A stretch of DNA of 64,000 nucleotides. It comes from Clostridia bacterium (lineage in GTDB: Bacteria; Bacillota; Clostridia; UMGS1883; UMGS1540). The stretch's first letter is position 1. Each line of letters opens with the position of its first letter. This document shows positions 26,444-35,363 of this stretch, one piece after another. Made by a program: the position numbers and the translations under genes. Location: the NCBI GenBank assembly GCA_017450025.1, contig JAFSYJ010000040.1, positions 59,420 through 123,419 of the forward strand, in the 5' to 3' direction. Under the pieces are notes generated by a model, which saw nothing but the letters and a program-made list of their open reading frames with translations, did not search any database and was not told the DNA's origin.

Positions 26444-27373
26444 TTATCTAGATTTCAATTCAAACTTCAGACTTGTCTTAAATTCTTCAAAAGGCTTTAA
26501 GACAACATAAGCATTTTTCTTTGCTATGTTTTCTCCGCCCGAGGCCGTAGTCCTCGGCTCCAACCCGACAACATACTCGCTTTCTCCAAGCATTTTCCAT
26601 ATCAAAAAGTCAGGCAATGTGTCGCGTTTATATGTAATATACGCGCCCATTGTGTCATTTTCAATTCCGACCGTCATAACATCGTCAGTATAATGAACAG
26701 GGATACATTCTTCCTCTTTTGCGTGTATGGGAGCTGTTATATCTGCAACTTCCGCTGGTACATTAATGATTTTAGCGCCATCTTTAACTAAAGGGTACCC
26801 AAAATTGCAGTGATAACAGAGCGCTATGTTTTCTTCCTTAAATCCCTCGTTCACTATCGTATCGGATACGCATATTTCATCGCAGAAGAGCTTTGCCGTG
26901 ATAACTCTTTTCAAGGTAATGTTTTCACCAAACACTACACTCTCACGCATCTCGCCGGACACTTTCATTATGTATTCATCGCCGACCCAACCGGCGTCAA
27001 CGCACACCTTTTCCGCAGGAGTATTTGCAATTCTGCCGTGAAGTCCCATATCCCCAAGCGGCTTTCCGATATTTCTTAAACCGCAGGTTGTGATAAGCCC
27101 TCCGCAAAAAGAACGCAGCCAGTTAAATCCGTCTTTTTCGTAATGATGCGGACCGACAACACCTGTTTTTGAGATCCAGCTTATTGCCTCGCCCTTAAAT
27201 TTTGCATTTGCTATATCCATACCTCTGTCAGGCAAAATTGTAATACATAAATTGCCTGTATCAAGTTCTATTGCGCGGACTCCTTTAGCCTTGCCGCTGT
27301 CAAAGGTAAACTCTCGCAATCCGCCAACCTGCTCAACGCTGCCAATGTGCTTCATTAGCTCTTGTCTGTTCAT
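26444..27373 (-). CDS. DUF4432 aldose-1-epimerase-like protein
   Basis: A 309-aa protein of the galactose-mutarotase superfamily, DUF4432 branch. It shows ILPDRGMDIANAKFKG near residue 50, GLHGRIANTPAE near 130, YHCNFGYPLV near 205 and GLEPRTTASGG near 285, with His and Glu positions as in sugar epimerases. Members are thought to act on or sense sugars, but the substrate is not established. The ATG at 27373 follows GGAGGG; a start at 27388 would swallow that SD. It is third in an operon after an XRE-cupin regulator and an acyl-CoA ligase, which gives no obvious sugar link. Confidence 0.8.
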   Translation of the reverse strand: MNRQELMKHIGSVEQVGGLREFTFDSGKAKGVRAIELDTGNLCITILPDRGMDIANAKFKGEAISWISKTGVVGPHHYEKDGFNWLRSFCGGLITTCGLRNIGKPLGDMGLHGRIANTPAEKVCVDAGWVGDEYIMKVSGEMRESVVFGENITLKRVITAKLFCDEICVSDTIVNEGFKEENIALCYHCNFGYPLVKDGAKIINVPAEVADITAPIHAKEEECIPVHYTDDVMTVGIENDTMGAYITYKRDTLPDFLIWKMLGESEYVVGLEPRTTASGGENIAKKNAYVVLKPFEEFKTSLKFELKSR

Positions 27374-27417
27374 ATAACCCTCCAGCATAAAAATCTAATA
27401 ACACTTGCAAGAAAATA

Positions 27418-29106
27418 CTATCTGATTATTCCCCTTTTGCGTAAGTCGTTATCGCGGATAACAGTTCTCATAATTTTTCCGCTTGCAGTCTTTGGTAAAG
27501 ACTCTGCAAATTCAATAACTCTCGGATATTTATAAGGTGCTGTTGTTTTTTTAACATGCTCCTGCAGCTCACGGATAAGCTCGTCAGAAGGGTCAAACCC
27601 TTTATTCAAAACTATGGTAGCCTTTACTATCTGAACTCTTATATCGTCAGGCAGCGCAGTTACGGCACATTCGAGAACAGACGGATGCTCCATTAAAGCG
27701 CTTTCAACCTCAAACGGTCCTATTCTGTAACCCGAGCTTTTTATCATATCGTCAGATCTTCCGACATACCAATAATACCCGTCTTCATCGCACCAAGCCA
27801 AGTCGCCGGGGTAATAATACCCGTCGTGCCAGCACTCCTCAGTTTTTTCTTCGTCATTGTAGTAACCGCGGAAAAGTCCGTAAGGAATCATTTCATCTGT
27901 TCTGAAGGCTATCTTGCCTGCCTGACCTTCTTCGCAGTCGTTGCCGTTGTCGTCTAATAGATGAACATCATATCCGGGCGAAGGTTTGCCGAGAGAGCCG
28001 GGACGCGGTTCAATCCACGGAAAGTTAGCAAGTGCCACAACGGTTTCCGTTTGTCCAAAGCCTTCTCTTATCTTGATACCCGTACCCTGATAAAACTTGT
28101 TGAATATTTCCGCGTTAAGAGCCTCACCTGCTGTTGTGCAGTAGTGCAGGCTGCTCAAATCGTATTTTGTAAGATCTTCTCTTATAAGAAAGCGCAAAAT
28201 TGTCGGCGGAGCGCAGAATGTAGTTATTTTGTATTCTTCAATTTTTTTCAGCAAATCCGTAGGAGTAAACCTCGAACTGTAATCGTATACAAAAATACAA
28301 GCTCCGCATATCCATTGACCGTAAATTCTGCCCCAGGATGTCTTAGCCCAGCCTGTTTCGGCAACAGTCAGATGAAGTTTGTTGTTCTCAACATTTTGCC
28401 AATATTTTGCGGTAATAATATGCCCTAAAGGATATGTATAGCAATGCCAAGCCATTTTGGGATACCCTGTCGTGCCGGAAGTAAAATACATAATCATTTT
28501 ATCTTCGTTATGCGTTCTGCCATCGCCTTCAGGTCTTTCAAAGACATCTGATTGCTTATTTATGTTTTCGCCAAAAGGTATCCAGCCTTCTGTTTCTTTG
28601 TACTTTCCGCACATAATTTTGTGCTTTAAGAACGGGCATTTCTTGACCGCTTCATCGATTGCGGTAATAAGGTCTCTGTCGTCTGCCGCTATAACAGCCG
28701 TTACATTTGCGGCCTGTGCCCTGTATGTTATATCCTTTGCCTTAAGCTGGCTCGTCGCCGGCACCAAAACCGCTCCCAGCTTGTGAAGCGCAACAGCGCA
28801 AATCCAATATTCATAATGTCGGCGCAGCATTACAAGAATATGGTCGCCTTTTTTAATTCCCAGAGATTTCAAAAAATTTACCGTCTGGTTTGATAGCTTT
28901 TTCAACTCGGAAAAAGTAATCGTTTTTGTGTCGCCGTCATCGTTGCACCAAACGAGAGCCTTTTTGTCCGGCTCCATACGGGCCCATTCGTCAACGACAT
29001 CAAATCCGAAGTTAAAATCCTCAGGTATATTTATTTTAAAGTTTTGTTTAAAATCCTCGTAAGACTCAAACTTTTCTCTTGAAATGTATCTCGAAACTAT
29101 ATCCAC
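27418..29106 (-). CDS. AMP-forming acyl-CoA synthetase
   Basis: A 562-aa ANL-superfamily ligase that activates a carboxylic acid to acyl-CoA via acyl-AMP. Core motifs are present: YFTSGTTGYPKMAWH (phosphate loop), GFGQTETVV, YYPGDLAWCDEDGYYWYVGR, the hinge around SDDMIKSSGYRIGPFEVES, and the catalytic Lys in KTASGKIMRTVI. The overall sequence resembles the medium-chain/acetate type (ACSM-like). It starts at a GTG with GGAGAAG upstream. It lies 15 nt after the XRE-cupin regulator, a pairing found in several anaerobes, which suggests substrate-responsive control. Chain-length preference is not readable from sequence. Confidence 0.9.
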   Translation of the reverse strand: MDIVSRYISREKFESYEDFKQNFKINIPEDFNFGFDVVDEWARMEPDKKALVWCNDDGDTKTITFSELKKLSNQTVNFLKSLGIKKGDHILVMLRRHYEYWICAVALHKLGAVLVPATSQLKAKDITYRAQAANVTAVIAADDRDLITAIDEAVKKCPFLKHKIMCGKYKETEGWIPFGENINKQSDVFERPEGDGRTHNEDKMIMYFTSGTTGYPKMAWHCYTYPLGHIITAKYWQNVENNKLHLTVAETGWAKTSWGRIYGQWICGACIFVYDYSSRFTPTDLLKKIEEYKITTFCAPPTILRFLIREDLTKYDLSSLHYCTTAGEALNAEIFNKFYQGTGIKIREGFGQTETVVALANFPWIEPRPGSLGKPSPGYDVHLLDDNGNDCEEGQAGKIAFRTDEMIPYGLFRGYYNDEEKTEECWHDGYYYPGDLAWCDEDGYYWYVGRSDDMIKSSGYRIGPFEVESALMEHPSVLECAVTALPDDIRVQIVKATIVLNKGFDPSDELIRELQEHVKKTTAPYKYPRVIEFAESLPKTASGKIMRTVIRDNDLRKRGIIR

Positions 29107-29121
29107 TTTGTATCACTTCTC

Positions 29122-29676
29122 CTAAATTACAATGACAAGAAGCTTTGAAGGTTTGCCGTCAAGTGCTGCCATACCGTGCGGATAGATAGAATTGTAATAA
29201 ATGCAGTCGCCTTCCTCCAAAATAACATCCTTGCCGTTTATGTTGATTAAAGTTCTGCCGCTGAGACAATAGTCAAATTCCTGTCCCATATGCGTATTTG
29301 TGTGGATTTCCTGCCCCTCGTCAAGAGGATCGACAGTCACAAGGAGCGGCAACACTTTGTTATTTGCAAAATTGTAAGCAAGATGCTGATAATTATATTG
29401 CTTGCTTCGTTCTATTTTTAAGCCCTTTCCGTTTTTTACATGCTGGTACACTTTCAAATGAGGCTCAACACCGCTTAAAAGCTCATAAACCTGCATCCCG
29501 AAGTATTCGGCAACCTCAGATAAAAAACTTATGGGCATATCCACGGCGCCGCTTTCATACTCAAGGTATTCTTCGTTGGTGATACCAAGATGACGCGCCA
29601 GATCTTCTGTTGTTTTTCCTTTGATTTCACGCATTTCGCGCAAACGCATAGCAACTTTTTTTATATCGTCATTCAT
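29122..29676 (-). CDS. XRE-family regulator with C-terminal cupin domain
   Basis: A 184-aa regulator: an HTH_3 domain at about 8-62 (MREIKGKTTEDLARHLGITNEEY) and a cupin_2 domain at about 110-184 with HTNTHMGQEFDYCLSGR and LEEGDCIYYNSIYPHGM, which carries the usual metal-binding His and Glu. This build is that of PuuR/SutR-like regulators that sense small metabolites. First gene of an operon with an acyl-CoA ligase and a DUF4432 protein; it probably controls its own operon. Confidence 0.9.
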   Translation of the reverse strand: MNDDIKKVAMRLREMREIKGKTTEDLARHLGITNEEYLEYESGAVDMPISFLSEVAEYFGMQVYELLSGVEPHLKVYQHVKNGKGLKIERSKQYNYQHLAYNFANNKVLPLLVTVDPLDEGQEIHTNTHMGQEFDYCLSGRTLININGKDVILEEGDCIYYNSIYPHGMAALDGKPSKLLVIVI

Positions 29677-29776
29677 TGATAATAAATACCTTTCTGCTCA
29701 CGGAATTTAAACTTTTTCGAAGCGCCCATGCGGTGAGCAGGCAGAGCGCGCAGCCAAAATATTTCAGCTTTTACTT

Positions 29777-29805
29777 ATTTTAACACATAAAATATCAAAA
29801 TGCAA
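29777..29805 (-). promoter_or_regulatory. Promoter of the XRE-cupin/acyl-CoA ligase operon
   Basis: Minus strand TTGCAT (29800-29805), 17-bp spacer, TAAAAT (29777-29782), about 100 nt before the first gene. Confidence 0.65.
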
Positions 29806-29877
29806 CTGTTTTAATTTCACCAAAATATTTATTAAATCAAGAATTTTCAGGTATAAGTTAACAATATGTATGTTCCG

Positions 29878-30894
29878 CTAAACAATAAACATCGCATCGC
29901 CGAAGCTGAAGAACCTGTACTTTTCCTTAATCGCCTCATCGTATGCCCTCATAATGTTTTCTTTTCCTGCGAGAGCCGACACAAGCATAATCAGGGTTGA
30001 TTCGGGCAAATGGAAGTTTGTAATCAAAGCGTCAACTACTTTAAATTTATACCCGGGATAAATAAAAATATCCGTATCGTCAAACATTTCCGAGAGATGC
30101 ATATTTTTTGCGGCGGCAGATTCGAGCGTACGCACACTTGTAGTACCGACGGCAATGATCCTGCCTCCGTTTTCGCGTGCCTTGTTAATTTTGTCCGCTG
30201 CTTCCTGCGAAATATGGTAGCTTTCCGTGTGCATAATGTGGTCTTCAATTTTTTCTGTTTTCACGGGGCGGAAAGTCCCAAGCCCGACATGAAGCGTAAT
30301 ATAAACGATTTCTACACCCATATCGCTGATTTCCGACAAAAGCTCATTTGTAAAGTGCAGACCTGCCGTCGGAGCGGCTGCCGAGCCGTTTTCGCGCGAA
30401 TAAACGGTCTGATACCGTTCTTTGTCATCGAGTTTTTTTGTGATATATGGCGGCAGCGGAACTTCGCCTATAGATGATAAAATATCCTCAAAAACATCGT
30501 CGTAAATAAATTGCACAATTCTGTTTCCGGTTTCCAAAACCTTTATAATTTTTGCCGAAAGTCTGTCCGAAAAAACAAACTCCGCGCCCTCTTTTGCTCT
30601 GCGACCGGGTTTGAGAATAACCTCCCAGGTGTCGAGGGATAACCGCTTTAAAAGTAAAAATTCAATAGCCGCACCCGTATCACGCTTTACGCCGTGAAGA
30701 CGCGCGGGCAAAACTCTTGTGTCGTTCAACACCAGACAGTCTCCCTTGTGCAGATACTCTTTGATGTCGGTAAATTTTCTGTGTGTAATTTTGCCGTGTT
30801 CAAGTACCAAAAGCCGCGAATCGCTCCTGTTAGGCAAAGGCTCCTGAGCTATAAGCTCAGGAGGCAAATCATAGTAAAATTCATTTTTGTTCAT
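29878..30894 (-). CDS. queA: tRNA preQ1(34) S-adenosylmethionine ribosyltransferase-isomerase
   Basis: A 338-aa enzyme that transfers and isomerises the ribosyl group of SAM onto preQ1-tRNA, giving epoxyqueuosine. Family motifs [46 protein letters not shown] and [16 protein letters not shown] are all present. Length is normal. It lies 5 nt after the SpoIID-like gene and is probably read from that promoter. Confidence 0.97.
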   Translation of the reverse strand: MNKNEFYYDLPPELIAQEPLPNRSDSRLLVLEHGKITHRKFTDIKEYLHKGDCLVLNDTRVLPARLHGVKRDTGAAIEFLLLKRLSLDTWEVILKPGRRAKEGAEFVFSDRLSAKIIKVLETGNRIVQFIYDDVFEDILSSIGEVPLPPYITKKLDDKERYQTVYSRENGSAAAPTAGLHFTNELLSEISDMGVEIVYITLHVGLGTFRPVKTEKIEDHIMHTESYHISQEAADKINKARENGGRIIAVGTTSVRTLESAAAKNMHLSEMFDDTDIFIYPGYKFKVVDALITNFHLPESTLIMLVSALAGKENIMRAYDEAIKEKYRFFSFGDAMFIV

Positions 30895-30899
30895 TAAGG

Positions 30900-32054
30900 T
30901 TAATAAACCTCCACGCCTGTAAAGTAAAATTTAAGAATATCCTGATAGTCAAAGCCCTTGTCCGCCATTGCTTTTGCACCCCATTGGCTCATTCCGACAG
31001 CGTGTCCCCAACCGCGACCGTCAAAAGTAAGCGTATCGTCATCATCAGTTACGGTAAAATGCTGACTGTAAACAAGGTCGCCGCCCAATAGTGTGCGCGT
31101 TTTTTCAAGTGAAGCCGTGTATGCTCCTTCTGTGCCGTTGATAACGAGCTCCGTGACTCTGCCCATACGCGATGTCTTTGTTATATCTATTGATTCAATA
31201 TCCCCTATTTTAACGCCCTTCAGAGATAGCTTTTTTGTAAGGTCAGATTTTGAGATAGTATTTGACCAGGTGTACTTTGTAGCCTCGTCGGGATTTTCGT
31301 ATGGATCCTTAACGCCTTTCAAATGCGAAAACGCCCTGCCCCAAACATTTTCGCTGTCCTCTGTGCTGCCACCGTCTGACGAAAAATAGAACACCTCAGC
31401 AGGAACGCCGTCAACTCTCACCGTTTCTCCCGTAGTTTCACGCACAGCCGTTATAGTTTTCTTGTCCTCCTGTGAAACACCCAAATAAACTTGGCAGTCT
31501 TGATTAGAGCAAAGGTCAAATCCGTATGCGGAATGTTTCCCCGCATTCAGCTTTGCGTAAGTTCTTGCACAAACCGCCTGAGCCTTTAACGCCTCAAGAG
31601 GCCACGAGGGATACATTTCCTTTCCAACAACCGAATAAAGATATTCTTCAAGTCCGAGTACATTTATAACCGTCATATCGCTGCCGGAAAGCCTTTTAAA
31701 AAGAATAAACCCTCTGTATTCCTTGCCGTCAACCGTAATTATGCCGCGCGCAGGAATAACAGCAAATTCACCCGGAGCAATAAAATAGTTGCCGTTTATG
31801 TAGAAGTCCTTCTCGTCGCATTTTGAAATAACTATCTCGTCTTCCAGCATAGAAAAATTGTATCCCAGCCCCTGTGCTTCGCCAAAATGAATATTAAATC
31901 CGCCCGGCGAGCCGAGAGTTACGGTTGATTTTGCACTTCCACCAAAATAGAGCCCCACTTTGACTTCCGAATATTCGTTATAGCTGTCTGCATTTACAGT
32001 TAAAAGCATAAAAGACATTATCAATGCAAGTATGACTGAAACTTTCTTTTTCAT
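30900..32054 (-). CDS. SpoIID/LytB domain protein
   Basis: A 384-aa exported protein: an N-terminal signal segment ([18 protein letters not shown]), then the SpoIID/LytB domain from about 110 to the end, with [44 protein letters not shown] and [19 protein letters not shown]. SpoIID is the lytic transglycosylase of the spore engulfment complex with SpoIIP and SpoIIM; related proteins act elsewhere in envelope growth. There are no spoIIM/P genes nearby, and a sigma-A-like rather than a sigma-E-like promoter was found, so it may be a vegetative paralogue. Its SD is buried in a hairpin when read from upstream. Confidence 0.9.
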   Translation of the reverse strand: MKKKVSVILALIMSFMLLTVNADSYNEYSEVKVGLYFGGSAKSTVTLGSPGGFNIHFGEAQGLGYNFSMLEDEIVISKCDEKDFYINGNYFIAPGEFAVIPARGIITVDGKEYRGFILFKRLSGSDMTVINVLGLEEYLYSVVGKEMYPSWPLEALKAQAVCARTYAKLNAGKHSAYGFDLCSNQDCQVYLGVSQEDKKTITAVRETTGETVRVDGVPAEVFYFSSDGGSTEDSENVWGRAFSHLKGVKDPYENPDEATKYTWSNTISKSDLTKKLSLKGVKIGDIESIDITKTSRMGRVTELVINGTEGAYTASLEKTRTLLGGDLVYSQHFTVTDDDDTLTFDGRGWGHAVGMSQWGAKAMADKGFDYQDILKFYFTGVEVY

Positions 32055-32057
32055 ACA

Positions 32058-32112
32058 AAAAGCTCCTTTATTGTAGTTGTGTTTACATAATACTACAAAT
32101 ATAGGAGCTTTT
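32058..32112 (-). promoter_or_regulatory. Hairpin that terminates upstream transcripts and buries the SpoIID-gene SD
   Basis: AAAAGCTCCT/AGGAGCTTTT (10 bp) plus an inner TTGTAGT/ACTACAA (7 bp). In minus-strand RNA the 3' arm contains the AAGGAGC SD and is followed by UUUUU, then the ATG. The local promoter starts transcription inside the loop, so only read-through RNA can form the stem. Confidence 0.65.
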
Positions 32113-32115
32113 CAA
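32087..32115 (-). promoter_or_regulatory. Promoter of the SpoIID-like gene and queA
   Basis: Minus strand TTGAAA (32110-32115), 17-bp spacer, TATTAT (32087-32092). The 5' arm of the hairpin lies in the promoter spacer. Confidence 0.6.
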
Positions 32116-32143
32116 GTAGCTTAATTAAATTGTAATATAAAAG

Positions 32144-32620
32144 TCAAACTTCTTCGTTCTGTGAATCGCCCTTGTCGCCGTTTTCGTTGATAAGCTCAGC
32201 GTCAACGGAAGGAATTTCTTCATCAGAAATTGCCTCTTTTTTTGACTTGTCCATAGCGATTGCATCTACATGGATGTTAACCTTTTCAACATTCAGACCT
32301 GTTATTTCTTCAACCTTTGCTTTAACTTTTTCCTGAATTTCCCAAGCAACCTCCGGTATTTTGTAACCGAAAATAACGCTGATGTGAATATCAAGCGTAA
32401 CATTGTTGCCGTCAATATCTACCTTGATGCCCTTGGTGTTGTTTTTCTTAACACCCAGGAGTTCAACAAGACCTCCGGCGATAGTACCGTTCATTGAGGA
32501 TACCCCTTCAATGCCCGTAGCGGCGAGCGACGCAATGGTCGAAACAACTTCCTCTGATATTTTTACCGTTCCTGATTCCTGTATTTCAATATTATTATCT
32601 GTAACTTTGTTTTCTTCCAT
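32144..32620 (-). CDS. Asp23/Gls24 family envelope stress protein
   Basis: A 158-aa protein of the Asp23 (alkaline shock/Gls24) family: ISEEVVSTIASLAATGIEGV, then GGLVELLGVKK and VDIDGNNVTLDIHISVIFGY and a predicted helix EIQEKVKAKVEEITGL. The acidic C-terminal tail (GDKGDSQNEEV) is low complexity. These small proteins polymerise or attach at the inner face of the membrane and are induced by envelope stress. The ATG at 32620 follows AAGGAG; an in-frame TTG two codons earlier was rejected. Single gene with its own promoter. Confidence 0.93.
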   Translation of the reverse strand: MEENKVTDNNIEIQESGTVKISEEVVSTIASLAATGIEGVSSMNGTIAGGLVELLGVKKNNTKGIKVDIDGNNVTLDIHISVIFGYKIPEVAWEIQEKVKAKVEEITGLNVEKVNIHVDAIAMDKSKKEAISDEEIPSVDAELINENGDKGDSQNEEV

Positions 32621-32642
32621 TTTCAAAACTCCTTTTTTCTTT

Positions 32643-32671
32643 ATTTTAACACTTTAGTTAAAGGTTTTCAA
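32643..32671 (-). promoter_or_regulatory. Promoter of the Asp23 gene
   Basis: Minus strand TTGAAA (32666-32671), 17-bp spacer, TAAAAT (32643-32648). Confidence 0.65.
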
Positions 32672-32713
32672 GAGATTTTGATAAATGTTAATATAAAATA
32701 CACAATTTCCGTT

Positions 32714-34318
32714 TTAGTTTGCTTTTCTCAAAGAGGCCTTGATTGCAAACAGTACAGCTATCATAACAACGGCAAGAATAGGCAGAACAATAAACCAGTT
32801 CTGAACAAATCCTGCAATCAGATAACCAACAAATGAAACAGCCGCAACCGTAAGCGCATACGGGAGCTGAGTCGAAACATGGTTAATGTGGTTGCACTGT
32901 GCGCCTGCAGAAGACATTATAGTCGTATCAGAAATAGGCGAGCAATGGTCGCCGCAAACAGAACCTGCGAGACAAGCGGACATACCGATTATGAGGAGCT
33001 CGCTGCCTTCAGGGAATATAGCGCAAACGATCGGTATAAGGATACCGAATGTACCCCACGATGTACCTGTTGCAAAAGAAAGTCCGACAGCAACAAGGAA
33101 GATAATAGCCGGCAAGAAGCTTGCAAGACCTGCGGCAGCACCTTCCATAATTCCGCCAACATAGTCAGCAGCACCCAAAAGACCTGTCATATTCTTCAAA
33201 GCAGTTGCAAAGGTGAGTATGAGGATTGCAGGTACCATTGCAATAAAGCCCTTTGGAATAGCTTCCATAGCCTCTTTAAATGTAATTGTACCTCTGCAAA
33301 TGAGGTAAATCATTGTAATAATCAAAGCTATGATACCACCCCACGGTAAGCCCACCGTAGCGTCTGTGTCAGCAAAAGCGTCAACAAACGATGCGCCGCT
33401 CCAGAAACCGCCGACATAGATAAGTGCGAGAACACAAACTACAATAAGAATAAGTACGGGCAAAACAAGGTCAATAACCTTTCCTTTTGAAGAAAACTCT
33501 TCTTCAGTCTGTTCAGCTTTGTCACCTGTTGTAAATAAGTCGCCTTTTTCCAAAGCGTTCTTTTCGTGCAGTCTCATTGGACCGTAATCAAACTTCATAA
33601 GAGAAATTGCGATTATAAATACAAAAGTGAGAATTGAATAAAAGTTGTACGGTATCGCTCTGATAAAGAGTGATAAGCCCTGACCCTCAGGAGCATAGCT
33701 GGAAACAGCGGCAGCCCAGGAAGAGATCGGAGCAATCATACAAACAGGAGCGGCAGTCGCGTCTATAAGGAACGCAAGCTTTGCTCTTGAGATCTTGTGG
33801 CTGTCCGTAACAGGTCTCATAACAGAGCCTACTGTAAGACAGTTAAAGTAGTCGTCGATAAAGATAAGTACGCCGAGGATAAAGGTAGCTATCGACGCGC
33901 CCACTCTTGTTTTGATGTTCTTTTCCGCCCATTTTCCGAAAGCTGCGGAGCCGCCTGCTTTGTTTACAAGCGCAACCAAAATGCCGAGAACGACGAGGAA
34001 TATGAAAATGCCTGTCGTATCGGAAACAGCGGTAACAAGTCCTTCGTTCAAGATATTGTCCATAGCGGGAACAAGCTTAAAGTTTGTCGAGAATAAGCCG
34101 CCTATGACAATACCGATAAATAACGAAGAATAAACCTCTTTGGTGATAAGTGCGAGACCTATTGCAATAATCGGAGGAATAAGTGCCCAAAATGAATTTG
34201 CAAACATACTTGTTGCTTCACCGGTCTCGTCAGCAAAGCAAATCATCGGAAGTACCGCCAGACAGATAATTGTAAAAATTGCTGTCAGGAGCATTCCTTT
34301 TCGGTTAGAATTTCTCAT
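32714..34318 (-). CDS. nhaC: NhaC-family transporter under lysine riboswitch control (probable lysine transporter)
   Basis: A 534-aa NhaC-family antiporter-like protein with about 12 membrane segments. Family features include FIDDYFNCLTVGSVMRPVTD, CMIAPISSWAAAVSSY, SFATGTSWGTFGILIPI and CGDHCSPISDTTIMSSAGA. Homology alone suggests a Na+/H+ antiporter, but the leader is a lysine riboswitch, and NhaC-type genes under L-box control (named LysW in published riboswitch surveys) are predicted lysine importers. AAAGGA precedes the ATG. Transport of lysine is inference from regulation. Confidence 0.9.
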   Translation of the reverse strand: MRNSNRKGMLLTAIFTIICLAVLPMICFADETGEATSMFANSFWALIPPIIAIGLALITKEVYSSLFIGIVIGGLFSTNFKLVPAMDNILNEGLVTAVSDTTGIFIFLVVLGILVALVNKAGGSAAFGKWAEKNIKTRVGASIATFILGVLIFIDDYFNCLTVGSVMRPVTDSHKISRAKLAFLIDATAAPVCMIAPISSWAAAVSSYAPEGQGLSLFIRAIPYNFYSILTFVFIIAISLMKFDYGPMRLHEKNALEKGDLFTTGDKAEQTEEEFSSKGKVIDLVLPVLILIVVCVLALIYVGGFWSGASFVDAFADTDATVGLPWGGIIALIITMIYLICRGTITFKEAMEAIPKGFIAMVPAILILTFATALKNMTGLLGAADYVGGIMEGAAAGLASFLPAIIFLVAVGLSFATGTSWGTFGILIPIVCAIFPEGSELLIIGMSACLAGSVCGDHCSPISDTTIMSSAGAQCNHINHVSTQLPYALTVAAVSFVGYLIAGFVQNWFIVLPILAVVMIAVLFAIKASLRKAN

Positions 34319-34351
34319 GCCGAAATCATCCTTTCATTTGTTTTTTAGGAC

Positions 34352-34388
34352 AGAAAAAGCCGCAAATACCGTGAAAAGCATTTGCGGC
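34352..34388 (-). terminator. Lysine riboswitch expression-platform terminator
   Basis: GCCGCAAAT/ATTTGCGGC (34359-34367, 34380-34388) followed by UUUUUCUG in minus-strand RNA, 22 nt after the aptamer. Confidence 0.88.
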
Positions 34389-34410
34389 AATAATACCCAA
34401 ACAAAACCGT

Positions 34411-34568
34411 TGATAGCTCTCCACAGTAAGTGACAGTACACAGAATATTGTTCTGTGTCCCAACCCGGACAGCGCGGAAACGCTGTAAGGATTTCGGCGG
34501 TATTTCCTTTCACGCGGGGCGTTTCCGCACCCTTTTCCGCGCTACTTATAAAGACCGCGCCTCTATCC
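34411..34568 (-). ncRNA. Lysine riboswitch (L-box) aptamer
   Basis: Minus-strand RNA begins GATAGAGGCGCGG and closes with GGAGAGCTATC, forming P1 (GATAG/CTATC). In between are AAGTAGCGCGGAAAAGGGTG, the GTGAAAGGAAATACCGCCGAAA core, a GC-rich P3 arm, the GGGTTGGGACACAG arm and the conserved ACTGTCACTTACTGTGGAGAGCTATC end. All match the lysine aptamer layout. High lysine should stabilise P1 and allow the downstream terminator to form. Confidence 0.93.
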
Positions 34569-34577
34569 ACATTGTTT

Positions 34578-34606
34578 AGTATATATCTTTTGGCAAAATT
34601 AGTCAA
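34578..34606 (-). promoter_or_regulatory. Promoter of the L-box/nhaC transcript
   Basis: Minus strand TTGACT (34601-34606), 17-bp spacer, TATACT (34578-34583); transcription would start at about the first base of the aptamer. Confidence 0.82.
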
Positions 34607-34634
34607 GAGTTTTTTTAATTTTTGTAAAAACAAG

Positions 34635-35363
34635 TCATTTGAGGCGTATGCTGACCTCTCCCGACGAAAGCTTTTCTCTTGTTTTGTCCTCATATTCCAC
34701 GGAAAGCGCAAAGCTGTCCGTTATTTCAAGTGCCGTAGCATAGCGTTCCGTGCCGTTTTTCAAGACCATTATCTGCTTGCCCACCGCAATACACCGCCTG
34801 CGGTACTCATCAAGAAATCGTTTTTCGATCAATCTCTCATAATAATCAAAAAATCTCTCGCATATAGCTTTTGCCATTTTGTCGCGCATTTCAAGCCCGT
34901 TAGGCTCGCCGTCAAAAACCGCTCCCGCAATATCCTTTATATCGTCCGGAAAGCCGCAGTCGTAAAGATTCACGCCTATTCCAAGCACCGCATATTCAAG
35001 CCTGCCGCCTGAAATTGCCGATTCCGTCAGTATTCCGCAAACCTTTTTGCCTCCGATAAAAACATCGTTTACCCATTTTATGCCTGCACTTTTGCCCGAA
35101 AGCATTTCAATCGCCTCGCATACCGAGACGGCGGCGCAGGTCGTAATTAGCAGACTGTCTTTGGGCGTAATATGTGGCTTCAGTAAGATGCTCATATACA
35201 GACCGCACCCTCCTGGCGAATAAAAGCTCCTGCCAAGCCTGCCCTTCCCTGCCGTCTGTCTGTTGGCAATTAAGGCCTTACCCTCTACCTCACTTTTTGC
35301 CCTTTTCTTCAAAAGGGAATTGGTAGAGTCAGCAACATCAATTATTTCAAATTCGTACCTCAT
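34635..35363 (-). CDS. birA: Biotin-[acetyl-CoA-carboxylase] ligase, catalytic-only type
   Basis: A 242-aa biotin protein ligase. The adenylation loop is GKGRLGRSFYSPGGCGLYMS, and WVNDVFIGGKKVCGILTE and LGIGVNLY are the biotin and ATP site segments; a small SH3-like C-terminal domain follows. There is no N-terminal HTH, so this is a group I ligase that does not repress biotin genes itself. The ATG overlaps the purB stop by 4 nt with no clear SD, so translation is probably coupled. Last gene of the ydcF-gatCAB-purB-birA operon. Confidence 0.95.
   Translation of the reverse strand: MRYEFEIIDVADSTNSLLKKRAKSEVEGKALIANRQTAGKGRLGRSFYSPGGCGLYMSILLKPHITPKDSLLITTCAAVSVCEAIEMLSGKSAGIKWVNDVFIGGKKVCGILTESAISGGRLEYAVLGIGVNLYDCGFPDDIKDIAGAVFDGEPNGLEMRDKMAKAICERFFDYYERLIEKRFLDEYRRRCIAVGKQIMVLKNGTERYATALEITDSFALSVEYEDKTREKLSSGEVSIRLK

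Noticed and set aside
34334..34711. A 125-codon minus-strand frame between birA and nhaC
   Set aside because: It overlaps the promoter, lysine riboswitch and terminator, which account for the sequence.
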